Positions 39,871 through 49,353 are shown, numbered from the stretch's first letter. The stretch: DNA of 64,000 nucleotides from Corynebacterium accolens (GCF_023520795.1 NZ_CP046605.1:1719438-1783437); one strand, 5' to 3'. Translations and numbers: made by a program. Notes: generated by a model not told the origin, from the sequence alone.

Positions 39871-40842
39871 ATGCTAAAGACGTTCCTCAAGCCTGGCTGG
39901 GTACTCATGCTGCTTTTCGTGGTGGCATTTTCCTACCTGGCCTTTAGTGTCCTTGCCCCATGGCAGTTGGGAAAGGACGATGACATTGTGGAGCGCAATG
40001 AAAACATCACCCACGCCTACGAGGCCGATCCGCAGCCGATTGACCAGGTCGTAGACGATGATGGGGCCATCTCTGGCGATGAATGGTCCCGCACCACTCT
40101 GAAGGGCCACTACCTGCCCGAGGATGAGGTGCTACTCCGCCTGCGCCCCGCCGGTTCCGGCCCGTCCTATCAATCCTTGGTGCCTTTCCGCACCGATGCG
40201 GGCCTGACTATGCTGATTAACCGCGGTTGGGTCAGCGCCGAGGAGGGCAATGCGGTGCCGGATATTCCGCCCGCTCCCTCCGAGGAGGTAACGATTACCG
40301 GCATGGTGCGCTCAAATGAGGCCGAGCACAAAACCGCCCCCATCACGCAGGAGGGCTACCAGCAGGTCTATTCCATCCACACCGAGCAGGTGGGCTCGCT
40401 TATCGGTGCTGACTTAGGCCAAGACTATATCCAGCTCTCCGAGGACCAGCCGGGCGTCCTCAACGCCATGCCCATCCCGCAGCTCGACCGCGGCAACCAC
40501 CTTTCTTACGGCTACCAGTGGATTGCCTTTGGCATCATGGCCCCGCTGGGATTGGGCTACTTTATTTGGTCCGAGATTCGCGAGCGCCGCCGCCTGCGCG
40601 AAGAAGAAGCCGCCATGCAGGCCCTCAATGCGGACGCAGAATCGCTTGCCGATGCCCCCGCCTCCAACGGCGAACCTGGCACGGCTGCCGATGCCGATGC
40701 CGATGCCGATGCCACTGGCGCTACCGATGCCAACACCGATCCCGCACCTCTCGCCACCGAGCTGCGCAACCGCTCTCGCTACGGCGATTCCAAGCCAGAC
40801 CACTACGCCAAGCTGAAAAAGCGCCGCCGCGAGCGCTACTAG
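39871..40842 (+). CDS. SURF1-family cytochrome oxidase assembly protein
   Basis: A 323-residue inner-membrane protein with helices at about residues 9-29 and 215-235, and the SURF1 pattern LAPWQLGKDDD, VLLRLRPAG and LINRGWV between them. SURF1 helps place heme a in the aa3-type oxidase. The cytoplasmic tail after the second helix is unusual: a charged helix followed by a low-complexity DADADADATGATDANTD stretch encoded by repeated GCCGAT hexamers. Confidence 0.9.
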   Translation: MLKTFLKPGWVLMLLFVVAFSYLAFSVLAPWQLGKDDDIVERNENITHAYEADPQPIDQVVDDDGAISGDEWSRTTLKGHYLPEDEVLLRLRPAGSGPSYQSLVPFRTDAGLTMLINRGWVSAEEGNAVPDIPPAPSEEVTITGMVRSNEAEHKTAPITQEGYQQVYSIHTEQVGSLIGADLGQDYIQLSEDQPGVLNAMPIPQLDRGNHLSYGYQWIAFGIMAPLGLGYFIWSEIRERRRLREEEAAMQALNADAESLADAPASNGEPGTAADADADADATGATDANTDPAPLATELRNRSRYGDSKPDHYAKLKKRRRERY

Positions 40843-40897
40843 CCGTCTTCGTTGGCTGATTATGGGCCCGTCTCGGGCCTGCTTTCGGCCACGCATG

Positions 40898-40940
40898 CAA
40901 AAAATCTCGAGCCACCGTTTTAAAAACGATGCCTCGAGAC
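40898..40940 (-). terminator. Rho-independent terminator after tRNA-Val
   Basis: On the minus strand TCTCGAG (40933-40939) pairs with CTCGAGA (40905-40911), an inner CGTTTT pairs with AAAACG, and TTTTTTGC follows. It lies about 10 bases after the tRNA end, and could also stop readthrough from SURF1. Confidence 0.8.
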
Positions 40941-40948
40941 TTGAAAAA

Positions 40949-41024
40949 TGGTGCGGCCTGAGGGGATCGAACCCCCGACCTATTGGGTGTAAACCAATTG
41001 CTCTTCCAGCTGAGCTAAAGCCGC
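40949..41024 (-). tRNA. tRNA-Val (UAC anticodon)
   Basis: A 76-base cloverleaf with encoded CCA. Acceptor GCGGCTT pairs with AGGCCGC; D arm GCTC/GAGC; anticodon stem ATTGG/CCAAT with loop TTTACAC gives anticodon TAC; T arm GGGGG-TTCGATC-CCCTC. Discriminator base A. Confidence 0.95.
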
Positions 41025-41091
41025 ATGCGCCCTTGCGCTGTTATGTACAGTAGCGCAGGATTGTGAAGCTACACAAATCAGCTGGTGAAGG

Positions 41092-41490
41092 CTATTTTTT
41101 GGTGTAGCCCCGCTGTACCAGGCAGGAACCCTGCCACTCGCCAAAGCGCTCAGCTTTGGTCTGCACCAAACCGGCTAGCTGCGCCGATTCGGAGATGAGA
41201 CCAGGCTCGACGGTGCCCGGCTTGCCGGCACCCGGAGTCAGCAACCAGACGGAGCCGTTGTCCGCGAGGGGGCGGCTGGCATCCACCAGGCCGTCCACGA
41301 GGTCGCCGTCTTCCTCGCGCCACCAGAGAAGGACTACATCGCACAGCTCATCATTTTCCTCTTCGAGGAAATCCTCACCGAGTACGGCTTCGATCGATTC
41401 AGAGATTGTGTTGTCACAATCCTCGTCCCAACCAAGCTCTAGAGCGATTTGCCCTTCCTTGATTCCGAGCTTGACTGCAGCGTCAGCCAC
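41092..41490 (-). CDS. DUF3052 family protein
   Basis: A 132-residue soluble protein of the actinobacterial DUF3052 family. It is acidic, with GQIALELGWDEDCD near the start, an LLWWREEDGDL stretch and WLLTPGAGKPGTV in the middle. The gene is found beside aceE across actinobacteria, as here, but no function is known. It diverges from aceE across 358 bases. Confidence 0.9.
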   Translation of the reverse strand: MADAAVKLGIKEGQIALELGWDEDCDNTISESIEAVLGEDFLEEENDELCDVVLLWWREEDGDLVDGLVDASRPLADNGSVWLLTPGAGKPGTVEPGLISESAQLAGLVQTKAERFGEWQGSCLVQRGYTKK

Positions 41491-41848
41491 TATGCATTTC
41501 CTTCCTTATCCGGTGAATTCTTACTCACGCCCGGCCCATGATTGGCACAGAGGGCGTGTGTTATTACATGTAGTTTAACGTCCCAGGCCGTCTTTTACTT
41601 GCTATAGCACCCCTTTCCCCCAATTTGCAGGCCCTTTTCTGCTCACACCGGCGCCTGTTTTGTGGGAGAACTAGCGCCGTTTAGGGACCTACTACCCACG
41701 TTTGCACACCGGGTGAGGGAAGCAAACCGCAGGTGGTAGGGGGTGCATCGGCAAGCGCGGCGTTTTATCCGGGATAGACTCCCACTCGCGATCTGGGAAC
41801 GCGTATCGTAGGAGATAAACTCTGCAGACCCTTAATTAGGAGGTTTAC
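41491..41848. promoter_or_regulatory. Divergent promoter region, DUF3052 / aceE
   Basis: No gene is visible. A consensus-like AGGAGG ribosome site lies before aceE. A possible -10 for aceE is TAGACT near 41775; I find no clear -35 and no clean GlxR box. The stretch 41640-41760 has no further structure I can support. Confidence 0.35.
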
Positions 41849-44593
41849 ATGGCCGAGAAGGACCCCGCCAAGGGCGATTCCAACTTCCCGCTTATCCGCG
41901 ATGGTGTTGCATCGTACCTTCACGACAGCGACCCAGAAGAAACTCGCGAGTGGATGGATTCCCTCGATGGTCTGCTGGACCATTCTGACCAAGAGCGCGC
42001 GCGTTACCTGATGCTGCGCCTACTGGAGCGCGCCACCGCCAAGCGCGTGGAGCTTCCCTCGTTGACGTCGACGGACTTCGTCAACACCATCCCCACCAAC
42101 ATGGAGCCGGAATTTCCTGGCGATGAAGAACTAGAAAAGCGCTACCGCCGCTGGATCCGCTGGAACGCTGCCATCATGGTGCACCGCGCGCAGCGCCCCG
42201 GCATCGGTGTCGGCGGCCACATCTCCACCTACGCGGGTGCCGCCCCGCTGTACGAGGTTGGCCTCAACCACTTCTTCAAGGGTAAGGACGATCCTTCAGG
42301 CGGCGATCAGGTCTTCTTCCAGGGCCACGCCTCCCCGGGCATGTACGCCCGCGCCTACATGGAAGGCCGCCTCTCTGAGGAAGACCTCGACGGCTTCCGC
42401 CAGGAAGTCTCCCTCGGTGAAGGCAAGGGTCTGCCCTCCTACCCGCACCCGCGCCTGATGCCATGGTTCTGGGAGTTCCCCACCGTGTCCATGGGCATTG
42501 GCCCGATGAACGCCATTTACCAGGCACGCTTTAATAAGTACCTGGAAACCCGCGGCATCAAGGACACCTCCAAGCAGCACGTCTGGGCCTTCTTGGGCGA
42601 TGGCGAGATGGACGAGCCAGAGTCCCGCGGCCTGCTGCAAACCGCTGCGCTGTACGAGCTGGATAACCTCACCTTCGTGATTAACTGCAACCTGCAGCGC
42701 CTCGACGGCCCAGTGCGCGGTAATACCCAGATCATCCAGGAGCTGGAGTCCTTCTTCCGCGGTGCCGGCTGGGACGTCATCAAGGTCATTTGGGGCCGCG
42801 GCTGGGACAAGCTGCTGGACAAGGACACCGAAGGTGCCCTCGTCAACGTCATGAACACCACCTCTGACGGTGACTACCAAACCTTCAAGGCCAATGACGG
42901 CGCTTATGTGCGCGAGCACTTCTTCGGCCGCGATGAGCGCACCGCAAAGCTGGTAGAAGACCTCTCCGATGACGAAATCTGGGCACTGCGCCGCGGCGGC
43001 CACGACTACCGCAAGGTCTACGCAGCGTACGCCCGCGCCCTAGAGAACAAGGGCTCCGGCAAGCCGACCGTCATCTTGGCCCACACCATTAAGGGCTACG
43101 GCTTGGGCCACAACTTCGAGGGCCGCAACGCTACCCACCAGATGAAGAAGCTGACGCTGGAGGATCTCAAGAACTTCCGCGATAAGCAGGAAATCCCCTT
43201 CTCCGATGAAGAGCTGGAAAAGGATCCCTACCTGCCGCCGTACTACCACCCGGGCAAGGACTCCCCGGAGATCAAGTACATGCTGGAGCGCCGTAAAGAA
43301 CTCGGCGGCTTCCTGCCTGAGCGTCGCACGGACTTCACCCCATTGGAAGCACCTTCCTTGGACAAGCTGCGCTCCGTGCGCAAGGGCTCTGGCAAGCAGG
43401 AAGTGGCTACCACCATGGCCTTGGTGCGCACCTTCAAGGAGGTCATGCGCAATAAGGAACTGGGCAAGCGCATCGTGCCCATCATCCCGGATGAGGCTCG
43501 TACCTTCGGCATGGACTCCTGGTTCCCCACCATGAAGATCTGGAACCCGCGCGGCCAGAACTACGTGCCGGTGGACCACGACCTGATGTTGTCCTACCGC
43601 GAGGCCACCGATGGCCAAATCATGCACGAGGGCATTTCTGAGGCCGGTGCGGCAGCATCCTTTACCGCCGCCGCTACCTCGTATGCCACCCAGGGCGAGG
43701 CCATGATCCCGCTGTACATCTTCTACTCGATGTTCGGCTTCCAGCGCACTGGCGATGCCTTCTGGGCCGCCGGCGACCAGATGGGCCGCGGCTTCATCAT
43801 CGGCGCTACCGCAGGCCGCACCACCCTGACCGGTGAGGGCCTGCAGCACATGGATGGCCACTCCCCTGTCTTGGCAGCCACCAACCCTGCGGTCATTTCT
43901 TATGACCCGGCCTTCGGCTTCGAGGCTGCACACCTAGTAGCCCGCGGTATCGAGCGCATGTACGGCGAGGACAACGAGCCGGTCATGTACTACCTCACCG
44001 TGTACAACGAGCCGGTCCACCAGCCGGCCGAGCCGGAGAACTTGGACGTGGAGGGCCTGCACAAGGGCATCTACCACTTCAATACCGCCGAGAAGGGTTC
44101 CACCCCGGCCAATATCCTGGCCTCGGGTGTTGGCGTGCACGAGGCTCTTCGCGCACAGGAGATGCTGGCTGAGGACTACGATGTCAAGGCATCGCTGTTC
44201 TCCGTGACCTCCTGGAACGAGCTGGCCCGCGATGGTGCTCGCCGCAATAAGGAAGCGCTGCGCAAGGGCGAGGAGCCTTCCGAGGCATTTGCTACCTCCC
44301 AGCTCAAGGACTTCGAGGGTCCATTCGTGGGCGTCTCGGACTTCACCACCGAGCTGCAGGAGCAGATCCGCCCCTACGTCCCAGGTACCTACATCACCTT
44401 GGGCGCAGACGGCTTCGGCTTCTCCGATACGCGCGAGGGTGCCCGCCGCTTCTTCAACAACGACGCGGAATCCATCGCCGTCGCCGTGCTCGATGGCCTT
44501 GCCCGCGACGGCAAGATTGAACGCTCCGTTGTGGAAAAGGCAGCATCCGAGCTGAAGTTGGATGACCCAACTGCACCTAATAGCGGCGAGTAA
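41849..44593 (+). CDS. aceE: Pyruvate dehydrogenase E1 component (homodimeric)
   Basis: A 914-residue thiamine-diphosphate enzyme that decarboxylates pyruvate and acetylates the lipoyl arms of E2 (here SucB). The TPP-binding motif is [12 protein letters not shown] to [11 protein letters not shown] near residues 250-285. Other landmarks are NFVNTI-like [29 protein letters not shown] and the pyrimidine-domain [12 protein letters not shown]. Length and layout fit corynebacterial AceE. Strong AGGAGG before the ATG. Confidence 0.98.
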   Translation: MAEKDPAKGDSNFPLIRDGVASYLHDSDPEETREWMDSLDGLLDHSDQERARYLMLRLLERATAKRVELPSLTSTDFVNTIPTNMEPEFPGDEELEKRYRRWIRWNAAIMVHRAQRPGIGVGGHISTYAGAAPLYEVGLNHFFKGKDDPSGGDQVFFQGHASPGMYARAYMEGRLSEEDLDGFRQEVSLGEGKGLPSYPHPRLMPWFWEFPTVSMGIGPMNAIYQARFNKYLETRGIKDTSKQHVWAFLGDGEMDEPESRGLLQTAALYELDNLTFVINCNLQRLDGPVRGNTQIIQELESFFRGAGWDVIKVIWGRGWDKLLDKDTEGALVNVMNTTSDGDYQTFKANDGAYVREHFFGRDERTAKLVEDLSDDEIWALRRGGHDYRKVYAAYARALENKGSGKPTVILAHTIKGYGLGHNFEGRNATHQMKKLTLEDLKNFRDKQEIPFSDEELEKDPYLPPYYHPGKDSPEIKYMLERRKELGGFLPERRTDFTPLEAPSLDKLRSVRKGSGKQEVATTMALVRTFKEVMRNKELGKRIVPIIPDEARTFGMDSWFPTMKIWNPRGQNYVPVDHDLMLSYREATDGQIMHEGISEAGAAASFTAAATSYATQGEAMIPLYIFYSMFGFQRTGDAFWAAGDQMGRGFIIGATAGRTTLTGEGLQHMDGHSPVLAATNPAVISYDPAFGFEAAHLVARGIERMYGEDNEPVMYYLTVYNEPVHQPAEPENLDVEGLHKGIYHFNTAEKGSTPANILASGVGVHEALRAQEMLAEDYDVKASLFSVTSWNELARDGARRNKEALRKGEEPSEAFATSQLKDFEGPFVGVSDFTTELQEQIRPYVPGTYITLGADGFGFSDTREGARRFFNNDAESIAVAVLDGLARDGKIERSVVEKAASELKLDDPTAPNSGE

Positions 44594-44628
44594 TTTCGCC
44601 CCCGCCTTCGCAACGGGCATTTAATTCT

Positions 44629-44665
44629 GGCGCTTCCGGCTTTGTGCTGGGAGCGCCTTTATTAT
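44629..44665 (+). terminator. Terminator of aceE
   Basis: GGCGCT (44629-44634) pairs with AGCGCC (44652-44657), followed by tttattattttt. It sits about 35 bases after the aceE stop. Confidence 0.7.
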
Positions 44666-44746
44666 TTTTGCCCTATTCCCCCTACCCAGTACCGCGTGCG
44701 CCTATTTCTCCAATGCCACGCTCCAATCGCTACTACACTGGGCACT

Positions 44747-45046
44747 ATGGCAAATGACCTCAGTGCCCAATTGCAGGCAAAGTTTCAGGGTTCTGACCCA
44801 GATAAGGACCACGACCCGGATCGGGATACGCTGGGCGAGCTCATCGCCCTCATTATCAAAGTCACCGGAACCGAGGCCGAACTTGGCAGGGACAGCGCGC
44901 TTTCCGATGTCGGAGTGGAGTCCCTCGAGCATATAGAGCTCACCGTGCGTGTAGAAGAGCTCTTTAAGGTGCGGCTTACTGAGGAAACAATGCTTAACTG
45001 CGAGACCATCGGCGATATCGCTGACTATTTGGAGGACCACCAATGA
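44747..45046 (+). CDS. Acyl carrier protein-like
   Basis: A 99-residue phosphopantetheine-carrier protein. The attachment serine is in DVGVESLEHIEL, where the common DSL is ESL. The first 35 residues are a variable, charged extension. It overlaps the next gene (HAD phosphatase) as ATGA, so the two are coupled. In C. glutamicum a similar protein is encoded near aceE; which acyl pathway it serves is not clear. Confidence 0.88.
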   Translation: MANDLSAQLQAKFQGSDPDKDHDPDRDTLGELIALIIKVTGTEAELGRDSALSDVGVESLEHIELTVRVEELFKVRLTEETMLNCETIGDIADYLEDHQ

Positions 45047-45831
45047 TTTCTTACCTATCCGATATGGACGGCGTACTCATCAAGGAAGGGGAAATGATCC
45101 CCGGCGCCGATAAATTTATTCAGGCGCTAAAAGATAATGACATTGAGTACATGGTGCTGACCAATAACTCCATGTCCACCCCGCGCGACTTGGCGGCGCG
45201 GCTGCGCAATACCGGCCTGGATATTCCGGCCGAGCGCATCTGGACCTCCGCCACGGCTACGGCAAACTTCCTGGCCACCCAAGCCAGCTCCAGCAAGGCC
45301 TACGTCGTGGGCGAATCCGGCCTGACCACTGCCCTGCACGAGGCCGGTTGGATCCTCACAAATGATGACGCAGACTTCGTGGTCCTCGGTGAAACCCGCA
45401 CCTACTCCTTTGAGGCGATTACCACCGCTATCAACCTCATCCGCAATGGCGCCCGCTTCATCGCCACCAACCCGGATGTTACGGGGCCTGCTCCCGAAGG
45501 TGTGCTCCCGGCAACCGGTGCTGTGGCCGCATTGATCACCGCCGCTACCCACCGCGAACCCTACTACGTGGGAAAGCCCAACCCGGTGATGATGCGCTCG
45601 GCGCTTAACCACATCGGCGCGCACTCTGAAAACACCGTCATGATCGGTGACCGCATGGATACCGATGTCAAGGCGGGCCTAGAGGCCGGCATGCGCTCCA
45701 TTCTGGTGCGCTCCGGCATTTCCGATGACCGCGAAATCTCCCGCTATCCTTACCGCCCCACCGCCGTATTTAAATCGGTTGCGGATATTCCCGATAAGAT
45801 CATGGATCCCTTCGCCGAGGAGGAGTCCTAA
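45043..45831 (+). CDS. HAD-IIA family phosphatase (NagD-like)
   Basis: A 262-residue hydrolase. The nucleophile motif is SDMDGVLIKEG near residue 7, motif II appears in VLTNNSMSTP, and the C-terminal GKPNPVMMRSAL and MIGDRMDTDVKAGLEAGM complete the active site. The family dephosphorylates nucleotides and sugar phosphates; the substrate is not predictable. Translation starts inside the stop of the acyl carrier gene. Confidence 0.93.
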   Translation: MISYLSDMDGVLIKEGEMIPGADKFIQALKDNDIEYMVLTNNSMSTPRDLAARLRNTGLDIPAERIWTSATATANFLATQASSSKAYVVGESGLTTALHEAGWILTNDDADFVVLGETRTYSFEAITTAINLIRNGARFIATNPDVTGPAPEGVLPATGAVAALITAATHREPYYVGKPNPVMMRSALNHIGAHSENTVMIGDRMDTDVKAGLEAGMRSILVRSGISDDREISRYPYRPTAVFKSVADIPDKIMDPFAEEES

Positions 45832-45907
45832 ACGGTTCCCCGCCGCGCGACCTAGCTCGTGCGGCTTGGCTTACTTGGCCGCGCTCGAGCCGACTCGCTC
45901 GAGCGCC

Positions 45908-46324
45908 TTAGCTAAAGCGCACGTTGGCGCTAAAGCCATAGCGCTGCGCAAGGTAGCACACCGCGCTCTCGAGCGCGGCAAGCTCCGCCTCGGTTCCGGT
46001 AAGCACCTGGTGGCAGCCGATGCCAACACCAGAATCCATTCCCGGGCCCGTAGCCTCACCGCGCACGAGCGCCTCCATAGAGATCTCATCGCGGTACCAC
46101 CGAGTGCACCACTGGGCGGTCAGCGGGTCATCGCCTGGGACGATGAACTCCGATTCGGTGCGAATGCACCGATCCATGGCACGCTCTACTTCTGGGCGCA
46201 ACGCACGCGGCATCCCAGAAATTTTCAGCACACCAGTGACCACGACGGCCGCACCATTGCGGCTGGGCCACGTGTAGTTGGAGGCCGGTTGATCAACCGG
46301 CACTGTATTGACGCAAGTATTCAT
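45908..46324 (-). CDS. Hypothetical protein
   Basis: A 138-residue protein starting MNTCVNTVPVDQPASNYTW. It has no signal peptide or membrane helix; the central part (ISGMPRALRPEVERAMDRC, WCTRWYRDEISMEALV) and the C-terminal ELAALESAVCYLAQRYGF look folded and moderately rich in Cys. No family recognised. GGGAG lies 9 bases before the ATG. Confidence 0.6.
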   Translation of the reverse strand: MNTCVNTVPVDQPASNYTWPSRNGAAVVVTGVLKISGMPRALRPEVERAMDRCIRTESEFIVPGDDPLTAQWCTRWYRDEISMEALVRGEATGPGMDSGVGIGCHQVLTGTEAELAALESAVCYLAQRYGFSANVRFS

Positions 46325-46855
46325 AGCCGATATCTCCCTCGACAAATCACCACTGCGATGCACACGCGTGGCGTGCGGCGCAGTGCAAGACGAGCTTCGT
46401 CTTCCCCAACGAACTGTCTTTTGCGTCTGCACCCAATTTTCCTGCGCCACACCACCCTCTACAACCCTCAACTTTCACTTCAACCCCCAAGTTCTAAACC
46501 TCAACCCAAAGTCCAGACTGTGATTAAAGTGTCCGAAGAAATTGGAGTTACAACAGTGAAATTTGTGAGGTTTTCTCGCTTAAACTGTTTTTCTGAAGCG
46601 ACTTCTTGACAAGAATTACGCACGGGGCAGCTACCAGCAGAAACAGTGACCTCAATGCCCACATTCAACACTCGCAGAAGAAAATCGCGCCCCACCCCTC
46701 TAGGAACGAAGAGCTCCGAAAAATCCTGCCCGCAAAGACCCCTGTGGGGGTAGCCAGCCGCCATATACCCACACCCGCATCTCACCCTCTCCAGGAGCAG
46801 ATCGTCACCCGCGAACAGGCAGTTAATATAAATTTAATTTAGGGTAAGAAATAGT
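46325..46855. other. Gene-free stretch
   Basis: About 530 bases between the hypothetical gene and the promoter of the 38-residue peptide gene. Short open frames exist on both strands but lack ribosome sites and coding character. From 46800 the DNA turns AT-rich. I see no RNA gene or repeat. Confidence 0.5.
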
Positions 46856-46885
46856 TTGACACGATCCCTGAGCTATGCCTATACT
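46856..46885 (+). promoter_or_regulatory. Near-consensus promoter for the 38-residue peptide gene
   Basis: TTGACA (46856-46861) and TATACT (46880-46885) are separated by 18 bases, a very strong match to a housekeeping sigma promoter and the best in the window. Transcription would start near 46892, about 50 bases before the ATG. Confidence 0.8.
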
Positions 46886-46893
46886 GAGATAAA

Positions 46894-46913
46894 TTCAAAC
46901 AATCCGGTTTGAA
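46894..46913 (+). promoter_or_regulatory. Inverted repeat at the transcription start
   Basis: TTCAAAC (46894-46900) and GTTTGAA (46907-46913) form perfect 7-base arms around 6 bases, starting about 9 bases after the -10 hexamer. It may be an operator or a stabilising 5' hairpin of the mRNA. Confidence 0.5.
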
Positions 46914-46941
46914 CCCATCCCCAAAAAAGAAAGGTACAACC

Positions 46942-47058
46942 ATGTCTGGTCTGTCCTCTTTGACCGATCTCGGTCTCGGTCTCCTGTCCGTCGTTTCCAG
47001 TGTCCTCTCCTACGGCGCTATGATCATCGAGCAGATCACGGGTCTGACCCTGTTCTAA
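46942..47058 (+). CDS. 38-residue hydrophobic peptide, possible small porin or membrane peptide
   Basis: The product begins MSGLSSLTDLGLGLLSVVSS and ends IIEQITGLTLF. It has one hydrophobic-amphipathic stretch over most of its length, no signal peptide, and net negative charge. Expression signals are strong: a consensus promoter, AAAGG before the ATG, high use of common codons (ctg, ctc, gtc), and a textbook terminator. Size and character recall the PorA/PorH-type outer-membrane porins of Corynebacteriales (about 40-60 residues, no signal), but I see no sequence identity with those I remember, so this is only a resemblance. Confidence 0.7.
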   Translation: MSGLSSLTDLGLGLLSVVSSVLSYGAMIIEQITGLTLF

Positions 47059-47070
47059 ATAGAACAACTT

Positions 47071-47104
47071 AAGCTCCCCACTCCATTGGAATGGGGAGCT
47101 TTTC
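47071..47104 (+). terminator. Rho-independent terminator of the 38-residue peptide gene
   Basis: AAGCTCCCCA (47071-47080) pairs with TGGGGAGCTT (47092-47101), with a weak inner pairing, followed by ttcccattttcc. It lies 13 bases after the stop codon. Confidence 0.85.
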
Positions 47105-47141
47105 CCATTTTCCTATTAAGGGAAATCTTCGAAGGAGCCTC

Positions 47142-47936
47142 TTACAGCGCCTGCCAGATCTTCGTATTGGTTTCATTCCACAGCGGTTTAGCCCAATCGC
47201 CAAACTCTCGGTCCGTCAATGCGACCATGGCGTAGTCGCCGGCCAGCCAGAGGTAGGTACCGGACATGCCGAAGTGCCCGGTGGCATCGGCAGGCAGGGC
47301 ACCCATCCAGTGGTCTTTCTCGCCGCGGATCTCAAAGCCAAGGCCCCAGGTGCAATCCTTAAAGCTTCCGTAGCCTGGCACGATGCCGCGCAAGCCACCG
47401 AAATGAACGCGGCGCATATCGGCCACGGTGCTGGGGTGCAGGAGCTGCGGGTCCTGGACCTCGGCCGAAAATGCCGCGAGATCCTGCACGGTAGAAACCA
47501 GCCCGTGCCCTGCCGAGCCCTCTAAGCGCGTGGAGGACATGCCAAGCGGCTCGCACACGCCTTCGCGCAGGTACTCCGCAAACTCGATGCCGGTGGCCTT
47601 TTCAACAATCTCTGCGGCCCATTCATAACCGGCAGAGGAATAGATGCGCCGCTCGCCTACCGGCTTTTGTTGCTCGCGCGAATCGAATTTCACACCTGAA
47701 GCGTGCGCGAGCAAGTGCTCTAGCGTCGCGCCTTCGGGACCAGCAGGTTGCTCTAGTTCTACCGCGCCTTCTTCGACCGCCAACATAATGGCGTAGGCGG
47801 AGACGAGCTTGGTTACTGATGCCACCGGAAATTCCCGGGTAACATCTCCTATCTCATCGAGGACATCGCCGCATTTCAATAACGCGCCGGCGACATTGTC
47901 TACTGGCCACTGGCGTAAAAGTTCTAACTCGCTCAT
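47142..47936 (-). CDS. Serine hydrolase, beta-lactamase / esterase fold
   Basis: A 264-residue protein of the beta-lactamase-related (class C, DUF-like) family. The SxxK nucleophile motif is ASVTK near residue 50, YSSAGYE near 108 stands for the YxN motif, and HFGMSGTYLW near 230 for the final loop. No signal peptide is seen, so it is probably a cytosolic esterase-like enzyme, not an antibiotic-resistance beta-lactamase. Start: ATG at 47936. Confidence 0.85.
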   Translation of the reverse strand: MSELELLRQWPVDNVAGALLKCGDVLDEIGDVTREFPVASVTKLVSAYAIMLAVEEGAVELEQPAGPEGATLEHLLAHASGVKFDSREQQKPVGERRIYSSAGYEWAAEIVEKATGIEFAEYLREGVCEPLGMSSTRLEGSAGHGLVSTVQDLAAFSAEVQDPQLLHPSTVADMRRVHFGGLRGIVPGYGSFKDCTWGLGFEIRGEKDHWMGALPADATGHFGMSGTYLWLAGDYAMVALTDREFGDWAKPLWNETNTKIWQAL

Positions 47937-48134
47937 GCCCACTAGCCTACTGGGACCAAGCATGGGCATGGCTGCGGTGGGAGAAGAAGGAAGTAGTTTT
48001 TAAAAAATTAGCGAGTGCTTGTTAACGATCTATGCGTGCACGATCGATATATAAAGTGAAAGGTTCTTTTCAAGGATATTTCGCCCCTTCCCTATCACTC
48101 GCGTTCTCTACTTCCCCCTTCTCTCTCCCTACAG

Positions 48135-48165
48135 CTGCCGCGGACTATTTACTGGTCCGCGGCAG
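48135..48165 (-). terminator. Perfect hairpin spanning a stop codon
   Basis: CTGCCGCGGAC (48135-48145) and GTCCGCGGCAG (48155-48165) form a perfect 11-bp stem with a 9-base loop that contains the stop codon of the flavin oxidoreductase gene. No U tract follows on the minus strand, so it may be a U-less terminator or a 3' stabiliser. Confidence 0.45.
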
Positions 48166-49240
48166 TCTTGTAATCAATGTAGCCGCGCTCGCCGCCGACG
48201 TAGAACGTTGCCTGGTCAGGCTCATTGAGCTCCAGGTTCTCTTCCCACCGGCGCACCAAGTCCGGGTTAGCAATGAGCTGGCGGCCCACCACGATGGCAT
48301 CCACATAGTCGAGGTCCAGCTCGCGCTGTGCATCTTCCTTAGTGGTCACGGTGCCAAAACCGTCATTCATCAAAACCTTGGTTTCGCCATTGGCGCGGGC
48401 CTTCTGTGCCAAGGCCGAGATGAGCTCGCCTTCCGGCTCTGCGTGCAAGAAGGAGACATAAGCCAGGTTCAGCGGGGCGATGGCGTCCAGCAGGCCGCCG
48501 TAGGTGGCCAACATGTCTGTCTCATCGTCTTCGACAATGCCCTGTACGACGTGGGCCGGAGAAAAACGAACACCTACGCGGTCTGCACCGATTTCATCCA
48601 CGACGGCACGGATCACCATCTCTGGCAGGCGCCACCGGTTTTCGGGGCTGCCGCCAAATTCATCGTCGCGCTGGTTAGCAGACGGTGCCATGAATTCGTG
48701 CAGCAGATAGCCATTCGCATTGTGGATCTCTACACCATCAACGCCCGCGTCGACGGCTCGGCGTGCGGCGGCGCGGAATTCCTCAACGATTCGTGGAAGC
48801 TCATCGGCTTCTAGTGCACGCGGTACCGGTGCATCCATCTTGCCGGCAAAGCCGCGAACCTGGCCGTCCCAATCCAGCGCGCTCGGGGCCTCTGCCTGGG
48901 CGCCATCAATGAGATCTGGGTGGCTGGTGCGGCCGCCATGCATGATTTGCATGAACAAGACGCCGCCCTTGTCGTGCACTTCGTTGGCTACCTCGCTCCA
49001 ACCAGCTGCCTGCTCATCATCAACGATGCCCGCCTGCCCCGGGAACGCGCGGTTGGTCCAAGCGGGGAAGGTTCCCTCCGTCACCACGAGCCCGGCGCTA
49101 GCTCGCTGGGAATAGTACTTCTTGTGTAGCTCGCTGGGCACACCGCTGTGACCTGCACGCTGACGCGTTAGCGGCGCCATGGTCACGCGGTTATTCAACG
49201 TATAACGGCCAAGTTCCAAAGGTGTAAATAATGATGTCAT
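48149..49240 (-). CDS. Old Yellow Enzyme family NADH:flavin oxidoreductase
   Basis: A 363-residue FMN enzyme of the NemA/OYE class that reduces activated C=C bonds, quinones or nitro compounds with NAD(P)H. Seen: the N-terminal FTPLELGRYTLNNRVTMAPLTRQRA, the substrate-binding pair His-Asn in VEIHNANGYLLHEFM, and DDEFGGSPENRWRLP. The last residues lie inside a strong hairpin. Start: ATG at 49240 with a weak ribosome site. The natural substrate is unknown. Confidence 0.93.
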   Translation of the reverse strand: MTSLFTPLELGRYTLNNRVTMAPLTRQRAGHSGVPSELHKKYYSQRASAGLVVTEGTFPAWTNRAFPGQAGIVDDEQAAGWSEVANEVHDKGGVLFMQIMHGGRTSHPDLIDGAQAEAPSALDWDGQVRGFAGKMDAPVPRALEADELPRIVEEFRAAARRAVDAGVDGVEIHNANGYLLHEFMAPSANQRDDEFGGSPENRWRLPEMVIRAVVDEIGADRVGVRFSPAHVVQGIVEDDETDMLATYGGLLDAIAPLNLAYVSFLHAEPEGELISALAQKARANGETKVLMNDGFGTVTTKEDAQRELDLDYVDAIVVGRQLIANPDLVRRWEENLELNEPDQATFYVGGERGYIDYKTAADQ

Positions 49241-49353
49241 GTCTACTGAAACAGCTCGCGGTTGAAATTTGTTCCACCTTTTATTCTGTTGTTGCCCCAC
49301 CTGCGATAGAAATAATAAAGAAACTAGAGGTCACCGCACCCGTTAAAGGTCAA

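Noticed and set aside
46501-46842. Overlapping open frames on both strands between 46501 and 46842
   Set aside because: Poor codon use, no ribosome sites, no recognisable domain.
46942-47058. Naming the 38-residue peptide PorA or PorH
   Set aside because: Size and character fit, but no residue-level similarity to the C. glutamicum porins I remember and no groEL neighbourhood; a name would be a guess.
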